A stretch of DNA of 64,000 bases from Pseudomonas marginalis (GCF_008692035.1 NZ_VTFG01000004.1:33469-97468); one strand, 5' to 3'; counted from the first letter of the stretch, positions 17,518 to 26,465 are shown. Translations and numbers: made by a program. The notes: generated from the letters alone by a model not told the origin.

Positions 17518-18407
17518 GGTTGGGTCCTCTCATCGAGAAGCGCACGCAATGTGTCATAGCCCTTTTTCGCATAGACGTAGCTGGGCGCCACGGCCGGGTC
17601 CTGCTCGGCTTCCACCACCAGCCAGCCCGCGTATTTCGCGGCCAGCAGCACATCGAGCAACTCGGCAAAATCGATATCGCCGTCACCGGGCACGGTGAAG
17701 GTGCCGTTGACGATGCAATCGGGGAAGCTCCACATCTGGTTGCGCGCCAGTTGCACCACGGCTTTGCGCACGTCCTTGAAATGCACGTGGCAGACGCGGT
17801 CGATATGCTTGCGCAACACCTCGATGGGTTCGCCGCCGCCCATGTAGCAGTGGCCCGAATCGAACAGCAGGCCGACTTCCGGCCCGGTACGGCCCATCAA
17901 CTGATCGATGTCTTCAGGCGATTCGACGTACGCACCCATATGGTGGTGGTAGGCCAGGCGCACGCCCTGGGACAGGGTGAAACGCGCCAGCTCGGTGAGC
18001 TTGTCGGCGTAGTCCTGCCAAGCCTGTTCGCTGTGGAAACGTGGGCGCTCGATCAGGCGAATGCGCGAACCCTGGATCGAATCGGCCACCTCGCCGTACA
18101 CCAGCACCTTGGCGCCGTTTTGTTTCAGCAGTTCGACATGGCCGGCGATGGCCTCGATTTCTTCAGCCACCGAGCCACGGGCCAGGCGACTGGAGTACCA
18201 GCCAGAGACCAGCGCCAGGTCATAGGGGCGCAAGACGTCGCCGACGCCCTTGGCGTCCTTGGGGAATTTGCCGTTGAGCTCGAAACCTTCGTAGCCGATT
18301 TCCTTGCCTTCGCTCAGGGCGGTGCTCAGCGGGGTTTCACCGCCGAGGGCCGGAAGGTCGTCGTTGCTCCAGGAGATCGGGTTGATGCCAATTCGGATTG
18401 CGGGCAT
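17514..18407 (-). CDS. iolE: Inosose dehydratase
   Basis: A 297-residue TIM-barrel, Mn/Co-dependent dehydratase that removes water from 2-keto-myo-inositol to give trihydroxycyclohexanedione. Recognisable parts are RIGINPISWSNDDLPALGG at the N terminus, YHHHMGAYVES (about 145-155) and DSGHCYMGGGEP (about 185), followed by CHVHFKDVR. The start at 18407 with AGGTG upstream gives the usual length. It overlaps iolB by four bases. A 104-base REPIN separates it from iolC, so expression after iolC may be tuned there. Confidence 0.93.
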   Translation of the reverse strand: MPAIRIGINPISWSNDDLPALGGETPLSTALSEGKEIGYEGFELNGKFPKDAKGVGDVLRPYDLALVSGWYSSRLARGSVAEEIEAIAGHVELLKQNGAKVLVYGEVADSIQGSRIRLIERPRFHSEQAWQDYADKLTELARFTLSQGVRLAYHHHMGAYVESPEDIDQLMGRTGPEVGLLFDSGHCYMGGGEPIEVLRKHIDRVCHVHFKDVRKAVVQLARNQMWSFPDCIVNGTFTVPGDGDIDFAELLDVLLAAKYAGWLVVEAEQDPAVAPSYVYAKKGYDTLRALLDERTQP

Positions 18408-18458
18408 GGCTGCACCTTTATTATTTTCAGGTATCACTGAGATCTGCTTTCTGCTTTC

Positions 18459-18562
18459 TGTGGGAGGGGGCTTGCCCCCGATAGCGAAGTGTCAGGCAAC
18501 ACTGTTGTAACTGCACCACCGCCATCGGGGGCAAGTCGAATCGTCGCACTGCCCCTCCCACA
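18459..18562. repeat. REPIN with a disrupted second arm
   Basis: Two inverted GTGGGAGGGGGC-type REPs enclosing about 45 bases. The first arm (18459-18480) is intact. The second begins normally (ATCGGGGGCAAG) but then holds about 15 extra bases including CGAATCGTCGCAC (18537-18549) before finishing as CCCCTCCCACA. It lies between iolC and iolE. Confidence 0.8.
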
Positions 18563-18592
18563 TTGGATTGCATTTCAAATTAAGAACTGGGT

Positions 18593-20530
18593 TCAGCCTC
18601 GGGCACTGCGCCAGGCGTTGATCAACTGCTCAAAGGTCGCCTGGACCTGCTGGATCAACGTCTCGTCATCGATCTCCCCCGCCATCCACAAACGGCTCGG
18701 TTCCTGGAAGATCGTGCGGCCCACGGCAAACCCACGGCAGGTGCTGCTCTGGCTGGCTTGCTGGAAGCCGGCGGCCAGGCATTCGGCCGAGGCATTCAGG
18801 CCCAGCAACACCACGCCACGGCAGTACGGGTCGCGTTCCTGGATCAGTTCGTCGAGCTTTTTCCAGTCCTCGGCCGACTGTGCCTCGATCTTCCACCACG
18901 CCGGGTAGATGCCCAGGTTGTACAGGCGCTTGAGGCTGCGGTAGAGCACGTCCGGGTATGTGGACGGATGATCCTTGGGCGGGATGACCTCCAGCAGCAG
19001 TTCATGGCCGCTGGTCACCGACGCCTCGTACACCGCCTTGAGCTGCGCTTCCTGTTCCAGGCGCAACAGGGGCTCGTCGTCGGGGTGGTATTGCACCAGG
19101 CACTTGATGATCTGTTCCTGGGGCCAGGCAATCAGGTTGCTGCCGATCGAGCGGCCATGTTCGAACGCCAGGGGCCGCGAGTTCTGCACTTCCACCGGAC
19201 GCGCGATCCACCAGCCGCGCCCGCTGGCGGCATTGAGCGCGTCCTGGCCGAAGCGCTGGTCGGCCAACAGGCCCACATCGGCCTCGACGCCCTGCTCGGC
19301 GAGCTTTTTCTCCACGCGTTCGATGGCCTGGATAAACAGCTGCTTGATCTCGCTGATCCGGGTCAGGTCCTGGCCGCCGCGTTGCGCCAGGTCCACCAGT
19401 TGCCAGCGGTGATCGAAGGCAAAGATGAACAGCTGCTTCCAGGCCTTGCGCGGCACGGTGACGCGGTGCAGGCGTTGCAGGGTCGCGTCCTGGTCAGGCC
19501 GGGTGATCGGCACCGGGCTGTTGAACAGGTAATCCAGTTCGGCCGGGGTCGGCATGGCCGGCGCACAGGCGTGGCGCGAGACCACGAGACCGCCACAGGC
19601 ATTGGCCAACTGGCTGCAACGCTCATCGCTGGCGTCATTGATCCAGCCGCTGAGAAAACCCGACATAAAGGCATCGCCGGCGCCCAGCACGTTAAGCACT
19701 TCAACCCGCACGCCAGGGTAGATGGCGCCCTCTTCCAGGCGCGCCGGAATCGCGCCGTGGATCACCGTGCAGCCTTGCGGGCCGAGCTTGACCACCAGGG
19801 TCGCCGGGGTCAGGTCACGCACGGTGCGCAGGGCGGTGAGCAGATCTTCGCTGCCGCCGGCGATCAGGAATTCTTCTTCGGTGCCGACGATCAGGTCGAA
19901 ACGCGGCAGGATTTTCTGCACATGCTGGCTGACGTTCTGGTCGGCGACAAACCGGGTTTCGCCGTCGGCCTTGCCCGCCAGGCCCCACAACACGGGGCGG
20001 TAGTCGATATCCAGCACGCGCTTGACGTTGTGCTTGGCCGCATAGTCCAGGGCCTGGAGGCTGGCCTTGTACACGCCGTCGGTGGAGAAATGCGTGCCGG
20101 TGATCAGCAAGGCCTTGCTCGAGGCAATAAAGGCTTCGTTGACGTCTTCGGCGCGCAGGGCCATGTCGGCGCAGTTTTCGCGGTAGAACACCAGCGGGAA
20201 GGTTTCGCGGTCCTTGAGGCCCAGCAGCACCATGGCGGTGAGGCGTTCCGGGTCGACCTTGATGCCGCTGACATCGCAGCCTTCGCGGGCCAGGGATTCC
20301 ACCAGGAAACGGCCCATATGGTCGTCCCCCACCCGGCTCAACATCGCCGACTTGAGCCCCAGCCGGGCAGTGCCGAACGCGATATTGGCGGACGAACCGC
20401 CGAGGTATTTGGCGAAGCTGGACACGTCCTCAAGCCGCGCACCTACTTGCTGTGCGTAGAGGTCGACGCCCAGGCGCCCGAGGCAAATCAGATCCAATTG
20501 ACGCCCACTGGCAAAACGAGTCTGGCCCAT
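18593..20530 (-). CDS. iolC: 5-Dehydro-2-deoxygluconokinase fused to a DUF2090 aldolase-like domain
   Basis: A 645-residue two-domain protein. Residues about 12-330 are a PfkB-type sugar kinase: LICLGRLGVDLYA, GGSSANIAFGTARLG, and the catalytic VLNVLGAGDAFMSGFLSG (GAGD) near residue 285. Residues about 340-640 are a DUF2090 domain (LFIFAFDHRWQLVDLA, LIAWPQEQIIKCLVQYHPDD). The kinase makes 5-dehydro-2-deoxygluconate 6-phosphate. DUF2090 is thought to perform the following aldol cleavage, which fits the absence of a separate iolJ here. First gene of the catabolic operon; the start at 20530 begins MGQTRFASGRQLD. Confidence 0.92.
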   Translation of the reverse strand: MGQTRFASGRQLDLICLGRLGVDLYAQQVGARLEDVSSFAKYLGGSSANIAFGTARLGLKSAMLSRVGDDHMGRFLVESLAREGCDVSGIKVDPERLTAMVLLGLKDRETFPLVFYRENCADMALRAEDVNEAFIASSKALLITGTHFSTDGVYKASLQALDYAAKHNVKRVLDIDYRPVLWGLAGKADGETRFVADQNVSQHVQKILPRFDLIVGTEEEFLIAGGSEDLLTALRTVRDLTPATLVVKLGPQGCTVIHGAIPARLEEGAIYPGVRVEVLNVLGAGDAFMSGFLSGWINDASDERCSQLANACGGLVVSRHACAPAMPTPAELDYLFNSPVPITRPDQDATLQRLHRVTVPRKAWKQLFIFAFDHRWQLVDLAQRGGQDLTRISEIKQLFIQAIERVEKKLAEQGVEADVGLLADQRFGQDALNAASGRGWWIARPVEVQNSRPLAFEHGRSIGSNLIAWPQEQIIKCLVQYHPDDEPLLRLEQEAQLKAVYEASVTSGHELLLEVIPPKDHPSTYPDVLYRSLKRLYNLGIYPAWWKIEAQSAEDWKKLDELIQERDPYCRGVVLLGLNASAECLAAGFQQASQSSTCRGFAVGRTIFQEPSRLWMAGEIDDETLIQQVQATFEQLINAWRSARG

Positions 20531-20653
20531 GCTGGCTCCTGTTATTTTTATCAGCCTGCGTTGTGCCGCCGTGGCGACGGCAAACGCTCTTGGTGGGAGC
20601 AGACTAGAACGTCCGGCGGCAGCAATCAATATTTATTCCATAATTATTTTTAG

Positions 20654-20669
20654 TGGAATATTTTTTCCA
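20654..20669. promoter_or_regulatory. IolR-type operator between iolC and iolR
   Basis: Palindrome TGGAATATTTTTTCCA, i.e. GGAA-N6-TTCC, in an AT-rich stretch between the divergent iolC (start 20530) and iolR (start 20815) genes. It has the same form as the site at 11765-11780. On the minus strand it overlaps a plausible -35 (TTGGAA), so a bound repressor could shut off iolC; autoregulation of iolR is possible. Confidence 0.68.
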
Positions 20670-20814
20670 ATACGTCAGCATAGGCGCACGCCAGCCGCCG
20701 TGCATCGTTTCAGCAGGCCACGCGGGCCGTGATGCCGGGGTATTTTTTTGCGCCTACCCTGTAGACTTGCGCCACCCATCAGCGCATCAGAAGAACACGC
20801 CAGAAGGATTGCCC

Positions 20815-21723
20815 ATGTCCCGCACCGATCCCGAGACCACCCTGGAAGACACCATCGCCAGCCCTCCGATCAACGCCGAACGCCTGTTGCAGCTGATCAC
20901 CGACGAATACGAAAGCCTGCCGCGCCAGCTCAAGCGCATCGCCAGCTACATGAGCCAGCAGAGCGACCGGATCATGGTCGACCGCATCAGCGACATCGCC
21001 CGCGAATGCGAAGTGCACCCTTCGGCGATCGTGCGGTTTTCCCAGCGTTTCGGCTTCAGTGGGTTCAGTGAGATGCAGGCGCTGTTTCGCGAGGCCTACA
21101 CCCACAAGACCACACCGGTGCAGAACTACCAGCAGCGCATCCGCAGCATGATCGCCAACAAGTCGCAGAAAGCCAGCGGCGGCGACCTGGCCCGCGAGTG
21201 CGTCAATGCAACCCTGTCGGGTATCGAGCGCCTGGGGCTGGAGCTCGATGACGTGGCTTTCGACAAGGCCGTGGACCTGGTGGTCAACGCCGACAACATC
21301 TACGTGGTCGGCGTGCGCCGTTCATTCGCGGTGGCCGATTACCTGGTCTACAACCTGCAGCACACCAACAAGCGTATTCACCTGATCTCCGGCCTGGGCG
21401 GCAGCTATCGCGAGCAGATGCGCAGCGTGCGTGCCAATGACCTGGTGATCGCCATCAGCTTCACGCCCTACGGCAAAGAGACCCAGCACTGCCTGCGGAT
21501 CGCCCAGCACCATCAGGCCAAGACCCTGATCATCACCGACAGCAACCTATCGCCCCTGGCCAAGCGGGCCAACGCGGTGCTGCTGGTGAATGAAGGCTCG
21601 TCGTTTGCCTTCCGTTCGTTGAGCGCCACCTTGTGCCTGTGCCAGGCGTTGTTTATTGCCGTGGCGTACCGGCTGGAGTTGAAGGTGGATGAGATTCACG
21701 AGCAGGTCGGGTTTGATGACTGA
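20815..21723 (+). CDS. iolR: RpiR-family regulator of inositol genes
   Basis: A 302-residue regulator. An N-terminal helix-turn-helix of RpiR type (about residues 20-100: SLPRQLKRIASYMSQQSDRIMV, ISDIARECEVHPSAIVRFSQRFGFSGFSEMQ) is followed by a SIS sugar-isomerase-like effector domain (about 130-270: NIYVVGVRRSFAVADYL, LVIAISFTPYGKETQ). In related systems the effector is an inositol-derived phosphate and the protein represses. It is divergent from iolC. The start has AAGGA before the ATG. Its last 71 bases overlap the convergent MocR gene. Confidence 0.88.
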   Translation: MSRTDPETTLEDTIASPPINAERLLQLITDEYESLPRQLKRIASYMSQQSDRIMVDRISDIARECEVHPSAIVRFSQRFGFSGFSEMQALFREAYTHKTTPVQNYQQRIRSMIANKSQKASGGDLARECVNATLSGIERLGLELDDVAFDKAVDLVVNADNIYVVGVRRSFAVADYLVYNLQHTNKRIHLISGLGGSYREQMRSVRANDLVIAISFTPYGKETQHCLRIAQHHQAKTLIITDSNLSPLAKRANAVLLVNEGSSFAFRSLSATLCLCQALFIAVAYRLELKVDEIHEQVGFDD

Positions 21724-23137
21724 CCGGCAGTAATTGGGCTAACGCGCGCCCATGAAAGCGGATCTGCGCCAGGGTCAACGCGGTGTAGCCGATGATGACC
21801 GCCGGCGGCAGGATCGCCTCGACGCAGAACGTGCCCAGGGGCTGTAACGTCAACCCGACGGCAGCAGCACGGGAACAGAACTCGCCCTCCTCGACACCGC
21901 TCGGCAACCACAATACAAAGTGCAGGCCAGCCTGTTGCCCACTGATCGTACAGTGCGCTCCAAGGCAGTCGAGCAACACATCGCGCCGCGCCTGATAGGC
22001 CTGGCGCGAAGCCCGCAAGTGGCGCACGAAAGCGCCGCTGCCGAGAAACTCCAGCAACCCCGACTGATCGCTGGCGCCCACCGACTGCCCGGTGAGTTGC
22101 AGGGTGCGCAGCAAGGCCGCGCGCAGTGCCTTGGGCACCACCATGAAGCCGACGCGCAAACCGGGGAACAGGTTTTTGTTGAAGCTGCCGCAGTAGATCA
22201 CCCGGTCATGGGCGTCCAGGGATTTGAGCGCCGCCAGCGGTGCGCTGTGGTAGTTGTATTCGCTGTCGTAGTCGTCTTCCACCACCCAGGCCTCGGCACG
22301 GGCAGCCCAGTCCAGCAGCGCCAGGCGGCGCGACACCGACAGGGTCATGCCCAGCGGTGCCTGGTGGGCCGGGGTGACGTAGGCCAGGCGCGCCGTGTCA
22401 GGGAGTTGCGCGGTATCCAGCCCTTCGGCCGTGACCGCAATCGCCTGGACCTGCGCCCCCGCCAGCCCGAACAGGCGGCGCGCGGGTGGATAGCCTGGAT
22501 CTTCGACGCAGGCGGTGTCACCGGGCTTGAGCAGCGTGCGCGCGATCAGGTCAAGGGCGTGACGAATGCCGCTGGTGACGATCACTTCATCCGCCTCGCA
22601 GTGCATGCCGCGATAGCTGCGCAGGTAGTCGGCGATGTGCGCGCGCAGTTCCGGCAGCCCGGCGGGATGGCCCGCTTCCAGCGCCCCCGGCCCTGCCGAT
22701 AGCAGTCCCCGGGAAATACAGCGTGCCCAAGCCTTCAGATCAAACAGGCTGGCGTCCGGGCGCCGCGCGACAAAAGGCACATGGCTCTGCACGCCGGACT
22801 CGGGGCGATCAACCGCCACTTCGCGACGAGGCATCGCGCGTGGTGCAGGTGCGGCAATGAATTGCTCGGGGATCACCGCACACACCCGCGTACCGGAGCC
22901 GGCCACGCGTTGCACATAGCCCTCGCCGTGCAGGCGGTCGAATGCCGCCTCCAGGGTGCCACGGGATAATTGCCAGCGTTCGGCGAGGCTGCGGGTGGAC
23001 GGCAAGCGACTGCCCGCCGGCAGCTGTCGGTTCAGGATCGCTGCGCGCAGGGCCTCGTAGGCCCCTTGCTGCTTTCCCCTGTCCAAGCTGTCGGGGCGCG
23101 GCAGGTCCAGGGCGGAAGGGGTTTTTCCTCGACTCAT
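21653..23137 (-). CDS. MocR-type transcriptional regulator (GntR HTH plus aminotransferase domain)
   Basis: A 494-residue regulator. A GntR winged helix lies at about residues 20-90 (YEALRAAILNRQLPAGSRLPSTRSLAERWQLSRGTLEAAFDRL). A fold-type I aminotransferase domain occupies about 120-470, with the PLP lysine in GSFNKNLFPGLRVG near residue 315. Members such as PdxR and GabR sense PLP or amino compounds. It is divergent from an MFS exporter gene 92 bases away, which it may control. The C-terminal end, rich in Ser/Thr/Pro, overlaps iolR by 71 bases on the opposite strand. The ligand is unknown. Confidence 0.87.
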   Translation of the reverse strand: MSRGKTPSALDLPRPDSLDRGKQQGAYEALRAAILNRQLPAGSRLPSTRSLAERWQLSRGTLEAAFDRLHGEGYVQRVAGSGTRVCAVIPEQFIAAPAPRAMPRREVAVDRPESGVQSHVPFVARRPDASLFDLKAWARCISRGLLSAGPGALEAGHPAGLPELRAHIADYLRSYRGMHCEADEVIVTSGIRHALDLIARTLLKPGDTACVEDPGYPPARRLFGLAGAQVQAIAVTAEGLDTAQLPDTARLAYVTPAHQAPLGMTLSVSRRLALLDWAARAEAWVVEDDYDSEYNYHSAPLAALKSLDAHDRVIYCGSFNKNLFPGLRVGFMVVPKALRAALLRTLQLTGQSVGASDQSGLLEFLGSGAFVRHLRASRQAYQARRDVLLDCLGAHCTISGQQAGLHFVLWLPSGVEEGEFCSRAAAVGLTLQPLGTFCVEAILPPAVIIGYTALTLAQIRFHGRALAQLLPVSHQTRPARESHPPSTPAGTPRQ

Positions 23138-23229
23138 AGTGGTCCAATCATTTTTGCCACAAGCGGCCCTGAGGATTAAACCACAAAGCCGCTAGAGTCC
23201 GGGCTCTACTCCTTGCACAGAAGCCTCCC

Positions 23230-24453
23230 ATGACGCAACGCGCCCTCTCCCCGTGGTTCTGGCTGATACTGCTGACCGTGCTGATCGGCCTGCCACGTAT
23301 CACCCTGGACATGCACCTGCCTGCCCTGCCCGCCATGGCCGACTACTTCCAGACCAGCGACAGCCAGTTGCAACTGACCCTCACGCTGTACACCTTCGGT
23401 TCGGCAATCTCCCTGCTGATCAGCGGCCCGTTGACCGACCGTTTCGGCCGCCGTCCAGTATTGCTGGCGGGGCTGTTTCTGTACGTGCTGGCTACCGTGG
23501 CCTGCGCCCTCGCCGACAGCATCACCGTGCTGATCATCGCGCGCCTGTTCCAGGCCCTGGGCGGATGCTGCACCACGGTGATCGGCCGGGTGATCGTGCG
23601 CGATTATTTCGACCGCGATGAACAGGCACGCCTGCTCGGCCTGATTTCCATGGCCATGGCCGTGCCCCCGATGGCCGCGCCGGTGCTGGGCAGCCTGATG
23701 TTGCCCTTCATCGACTGGCGCGGCCTGTTTGTACTGCTCGGCGTGATCGGTGCAGTGCTCTACCTGGTGGTGTACCGCCGCCTGCCCGAAACCCGCCCGG
23801 CCGATGTCGCTGCCGCGCCGCCGGGCAACCTGCTGCGCCTCTACGGCCAGTTACTGCGCGACCGCTATTTCCTGCGCTATTCCCTGGCGATCGGCTGTGT
23901 GTACAGCACCTATTTCCCGTTTATCAGTGAGTCGTCGGCGCTGCTGCAGCGGGGTTTTCACCTGTCGGCCACGGCCTATGCACTGGTGTTCGCGGCCACC
24001 ATCAGCGGCTACATGCTCGGCGCAAACCTGTTCCGCAGGCTGGTGCGGCGTTTCGAGCCGGACCGTTTGATCCATGCCGCTATCGGCTTGAACGTGCTGG
24101 GCAGTGTGATACTTGCGGCGGCCACCACCGCCATGCCGGGGCAATGGCTGGCGATCGTGCTGCCGATGGTGGTGATCATGGTGTCGGTGGGGATGGTGAT
24201 TCCGGCGTGCCAACTGTCGGTGTTGCAGCCGTACGGTGCGATTGCGGGAACCGCATCGGGGTTGTTCTTCTTTACCCAGATGTTCCTCACTGCCGTGAGC
24301 AGTTGGGCCACCGGGCTGCTGTCCGACGGTACGTCGCAGCCGCTGGTGATCATGACCGCCGTTGCCAGCGCACTGTTGGCAGCAACCTGGCTGACACTCC
24401 ACAAACCCAAATGTGGGAAGGAACTTGTCCCCTCCCACATCAGGCCGAGCTGA
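23230..24453 (+). CDS. MFS exporter, Bcr/CflA drug-resistance family
   Basis: A 407-residue inner-membrane antiporter with twelve predicted segments. Family motifs are present: LDMHLPALPAMADYF near the N terminus and motif A, GPLTDRFGRRPVLLAG, at about residues 70-85, then ARLFQALGGCCTTVIGR. The Bcr/CflA group exports bicyclomycin, chloramphenicol and similar compounds; the substrate here is unknown. The last 14 residues are encoded by a REP palindrome (24411-24440), so the natural C terminus was probably extended by insertion of the repeat. It starts 92 bases from the divergent MocR gene, the likely regulator. Confidence 0.88.
   Translation: MTQRALSPWFWLILLTVLIGLPRITLDMHLPALPAMADYFQTSDSQLQLTLTLYTFGSAISLLISGPLTDRFGRRPVLLAGLFLYVLATVACALADSITVLIIARLFQALGGCCTTVIGRVIVRDYFDRDEQARLLGLISMAMAVPPMAAPVLGSLMLPFIDWRGLFVLLGVIGAVLYLVVYRRLPETRPADVAAAPPGNLLRLYGQLLRDRYFLRYSLAIGCVYSTYFPFISESSALLQRGFHLSATAYALVFAATISGYMLGANLFRRLVRRFEPDRLIHAAIGLNVLGSVILAAATTAMPGQWLAIVLPMVVIMVSVGMVIPACQLSVLQPYGAIAGTASGLFFFTQMFLTAVSSWATGLLSDGTSQPLVIMTAVASALLAATWLTLHKPKCGKELVPSHIRPS
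24411..24440. repeat. REP palindrome overlapping the MFS gene end
   Basis: Imperfect copy (ATGTGGGAAGGAACTTG / TCCCCTCCCACAT) of the GTGGGAGGG family. It lies inside the reading frame of the exporter, 13 bases before its stop codon, and then precedes the convergent small membrane peptide gene. Confidence 0.8.
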
Positions 24454-24461
24454 GCTCGGGA

Positions 24462-24536
24462 TCAGTGCATGAAAATTGCGATCAGGATGATCACCGGGAT
24501 CGGCACGCCGAGGAACCACAGAAGTAATGAGCGCAT
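24462..24536 (-). CDS. 24-residue membrane peptide
   Basis: A short frame with a perfect ribosome-binding site (AAGGAG six bases before the ATG at 24536). The product is a single hydrophobic helix, MRSLLLWFLGVPIPVIILIA followed by IFMH. It lies 15 bases downstream of the larger membrane protein gene on the same strand and is almost certainly co-transcribed. The arrangement resembles small one-helix proteins of bacterial inner membranes, but I cannot name a family or function. It is far below the length cut-off of most gene finders. Confidence 0.65.
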   Translation of the reverse strand: MRSLLLWFLGVPIPVIILIAIFMH

Positions 24537-24551
24537 GGTGTTCTCCTTGAA

Positions 24552-25457
24552 TTAACGAACGTAGGTTTCGGTTTCGACGTACACCACGGCATCGCGGCGA
24601 CGGCCACCAAAGGTTGCAGCGAAACTGGCAAAGAAAGCGCCGATCAACAGGGCGACAAAGGTCCACAGCGAGGTATAGGCGGCGACTTTCGCGGCCGTTT
24701 CTGCAGCTTGCTTGGCCTTGAGCTTGGCGTCTTCCACCGCTTTACGCGCATCGCCGTAGACTTTGTCGATACGCGCTTCGGCATCGGCCTGGCTGAGGTT
24801 GGTGCGCTGGCTGATCAACTGGGCCAGGTAGGCACGGTCTTCAGCGGCGAGTTGGCCGTCATTGCTCAGGGTGCGGGTGAAAATGCGCGCAACCACGCCA
24901 TGGGCAGCGTCATCACTGACGGCAACCGGGCGATCATCACGAAACAGGCTGTCGACGTAGTAGTCAAAATCGCCACCGTTGGCGCCTTTGGCTGCGCCGC
25001 CTGCGGCCTGGGTGATACCGCTGGCCGCACCGGCTGCCACGCTGGCACCGGCTTTCACGCCGCCGGTGACGACACTGCTGACCGAACCGACCACCAGCAC
25101 GGCAGTGATCAGCGTGGCGACGGCCCAGGCCAGGAAACCATGGGCGGTGTCGCGAAAGTACACCTCATCGCCATGCATATTGGCCCACTTCACCCGCAAC
25201 CGGCCGGCGATATAACCACCCAATCCGGACGCGACGATCTGGGTAAAGGCCAGCCAGACAATCGTGGAAATGCCAAGCCCCTTGGCGCTGATGCCGCTGT
25301 CGGCCCACGGCGACACCGCCGAGAAACCCAGGCCGAAGCCCAGCAATACCAGAATCAGGGATAACGCAGCCGCCGCAGCGGCCCCGGCAAAGATAGCCCC
25401 CCAGGAAACCCCGGAGCGCGCGCTCGACTCTTGCAGCGTGGATGACGATGTGATCAT
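24552..25457 (-). CDS. Integral membrane protein of unknown function, 301 residues
   Basis: Four predicted membrane segments: about residues 18-45 (GAIFAGAAAAAALSLILVLLG), 62-85, 108-132 and 268-292. Between the third and fourth lies a soluble region of about 130 residues with a Gly/Ala-rich linker (AASGITQAAGGAAKGANGG) and an acidic helical part that includes LISQRTNLSQADAEARIDKVYGDARK. The C terminus is basic, then acidic. No catalytic motif is visible. It is divergent from a two-component system 324 bases away, which could regulate it, and is followed by the 24-residue peptide gene. Confidence 0.75.
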   Translation of the reverse strand: MITSSSTLQESSARSGVSWGAIFAGAAAAAALSLILVLLGFGLGFSAVSPWADSGISAKGLGISTIVWLAFTQIVASGLGGYIAGRLRVKWANMHGDEVYFRDTAHGFLAWAVATLITAVLVVGSVSSVVTGGVKAGASVAAGAASGITQAAGGAAKGANGGDFDYYVDSLFRDDRPVAVSDDAAHGVVARIFTRTLSNDGQLAAEDRAYLAQLISQRTNLSQADAEARIDKVYGDARKAVEDAKLKAKQAAETAAKVAAYTSLWTFVALLIGAFFASFAATFGGRRRDAVVYVETETYVR

Positions 25458-25781
25458 TGTTATGGTGCTCCCGGCAGGAAAAATAGTGTTACAAGTCTCA
25501 AAAGGGACAGTGCAGGCAGCATGCCAGTCGCGCTAAAAATTAAATCCTTTGAATTTCAACAGGTTAAGTAAATTGAACTTGCCTGAACCATGCAACTTGC
25601 AAGAAATGGCTGGTGCAGGCGGGCGTAATGCATTCCCTGGGGGAGGAGATTGCTCCCCGGCCGGTACTCGCCATGAAAGTTGTGTCAGTTTTGCCAACAT
25701 GAAGTTTTATTTAGGAAGCGTTCAGCCATTTCTTGGCAAAATGCCCTCACTTCTAGTGTGAATCGCTCACCAGGTAATCCT
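25458..25781. other. Divergent promoter region, no gene seen
   Basis: 324 bases between the membrane-protein gene and the response-regulator gene. The first part (25530-25580) is AT-rich with repeated TTGAA-like words (TTTGAATTTCAAC, AAATTGAACTTG), which could be regulator contacts, but spacing is not regular enough to claim an operator. No open frame with a ribosome-binding site and no terminator was found. Confidence 0.4.
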
Positions 25782-26465
25782 ATGACCCGCATTTTGACCA
25801 TCGAGGATGACGCCGTAACGGCCCGCGAGATCGTCGCCGAGCTGAGTAGCCATGGACTGGACGTAGATTGGGTGGACAACGGCCGCGAAGGCCTGGTCCG
25901 TGCCGTGAGTGGTGATTACGATCTGATCACCCTCGACCGCATGCTGCCGGAACTCGATGGCCTGGCCATCGTCACCACCCTGCGCACCATCGGCGTATCG
26001 ACGCCGATCCTGATGATCAGTGCCCTCTCCGACGTCGACGAGCGCGTGCGTGGCCTGCGCGCCGGCGGTGATGACTACCTGACCAAGCCTTTCGCCTCGG
26101 ACGAAATGGCCGCTCGTGTCGAAGTGCTGCTGCGCCGCAAAAGCACGGTCAAGGAGTTCGAAACCGCCCTGCGCGTGGCCGACCTGGAACTGAACCTGAT
26201 CAGCCGCGAAGCCAGCCGCGCCGACCAGCCCCTGAGCCTGCTGCCCACCGAATACAAACTGCTGGAATTCCTGATGCGCAACACCGGCCAGATCCTGTCG
26301 CGGATGATGATCTTCGAGGAAGTCTGGGGTTATCACTTCGACCCGGGCACCAACCTGATCGACGTGCACATCGGCCGCCTGCGCAAGAAAATCGATCCAC
26401 CGGGCCTCCCGCCGCTGATCCGCACGGTACGAGGTTCCGGTTATGTCATTGCTGAACCCCTCTAA
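25782..26465 (+). CDS. OmpR-family response regulator
   Basis: A 227-residue regulator. The receiver domain (1-120) has the acidic pair in TIEDDAVTA, the phospho-acceptor Asp at residue 52 (LITLDRMLPELDGL) and the lysine of YLTKPFA. The C-terminal winged helix (about 130-225) ends with TNLIDVHIGRLRKKI and the TVRGSGYVIAEPL motif. The start at 25782 gives an N terminus typical of the family. The 3' end overlaps the sensor kinase gene by 23 bases, so the pair is translationally coupled. The stimulus and target are unknown. Confidence 0.9.
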   Translation: MTRILTIEDDAVTAREIVAELSSHGLDVDWVDNGREGLVRAVSGDYDLITLDRMLPELDGLAIVTTLRTIGVSTPILMISALSDVDERVRGLRAGGDDYLTKPFASDEMAARVEVLLRRKSTVKEFETALRVADLELNLISREASRADQPLSLLPTEYKLLEFLMRNTGQILSRMMIFEEVWGYHFDPGTNLIDVHIGRLRKKIDPPGLPPLIRTVRGSGYVIAEPL

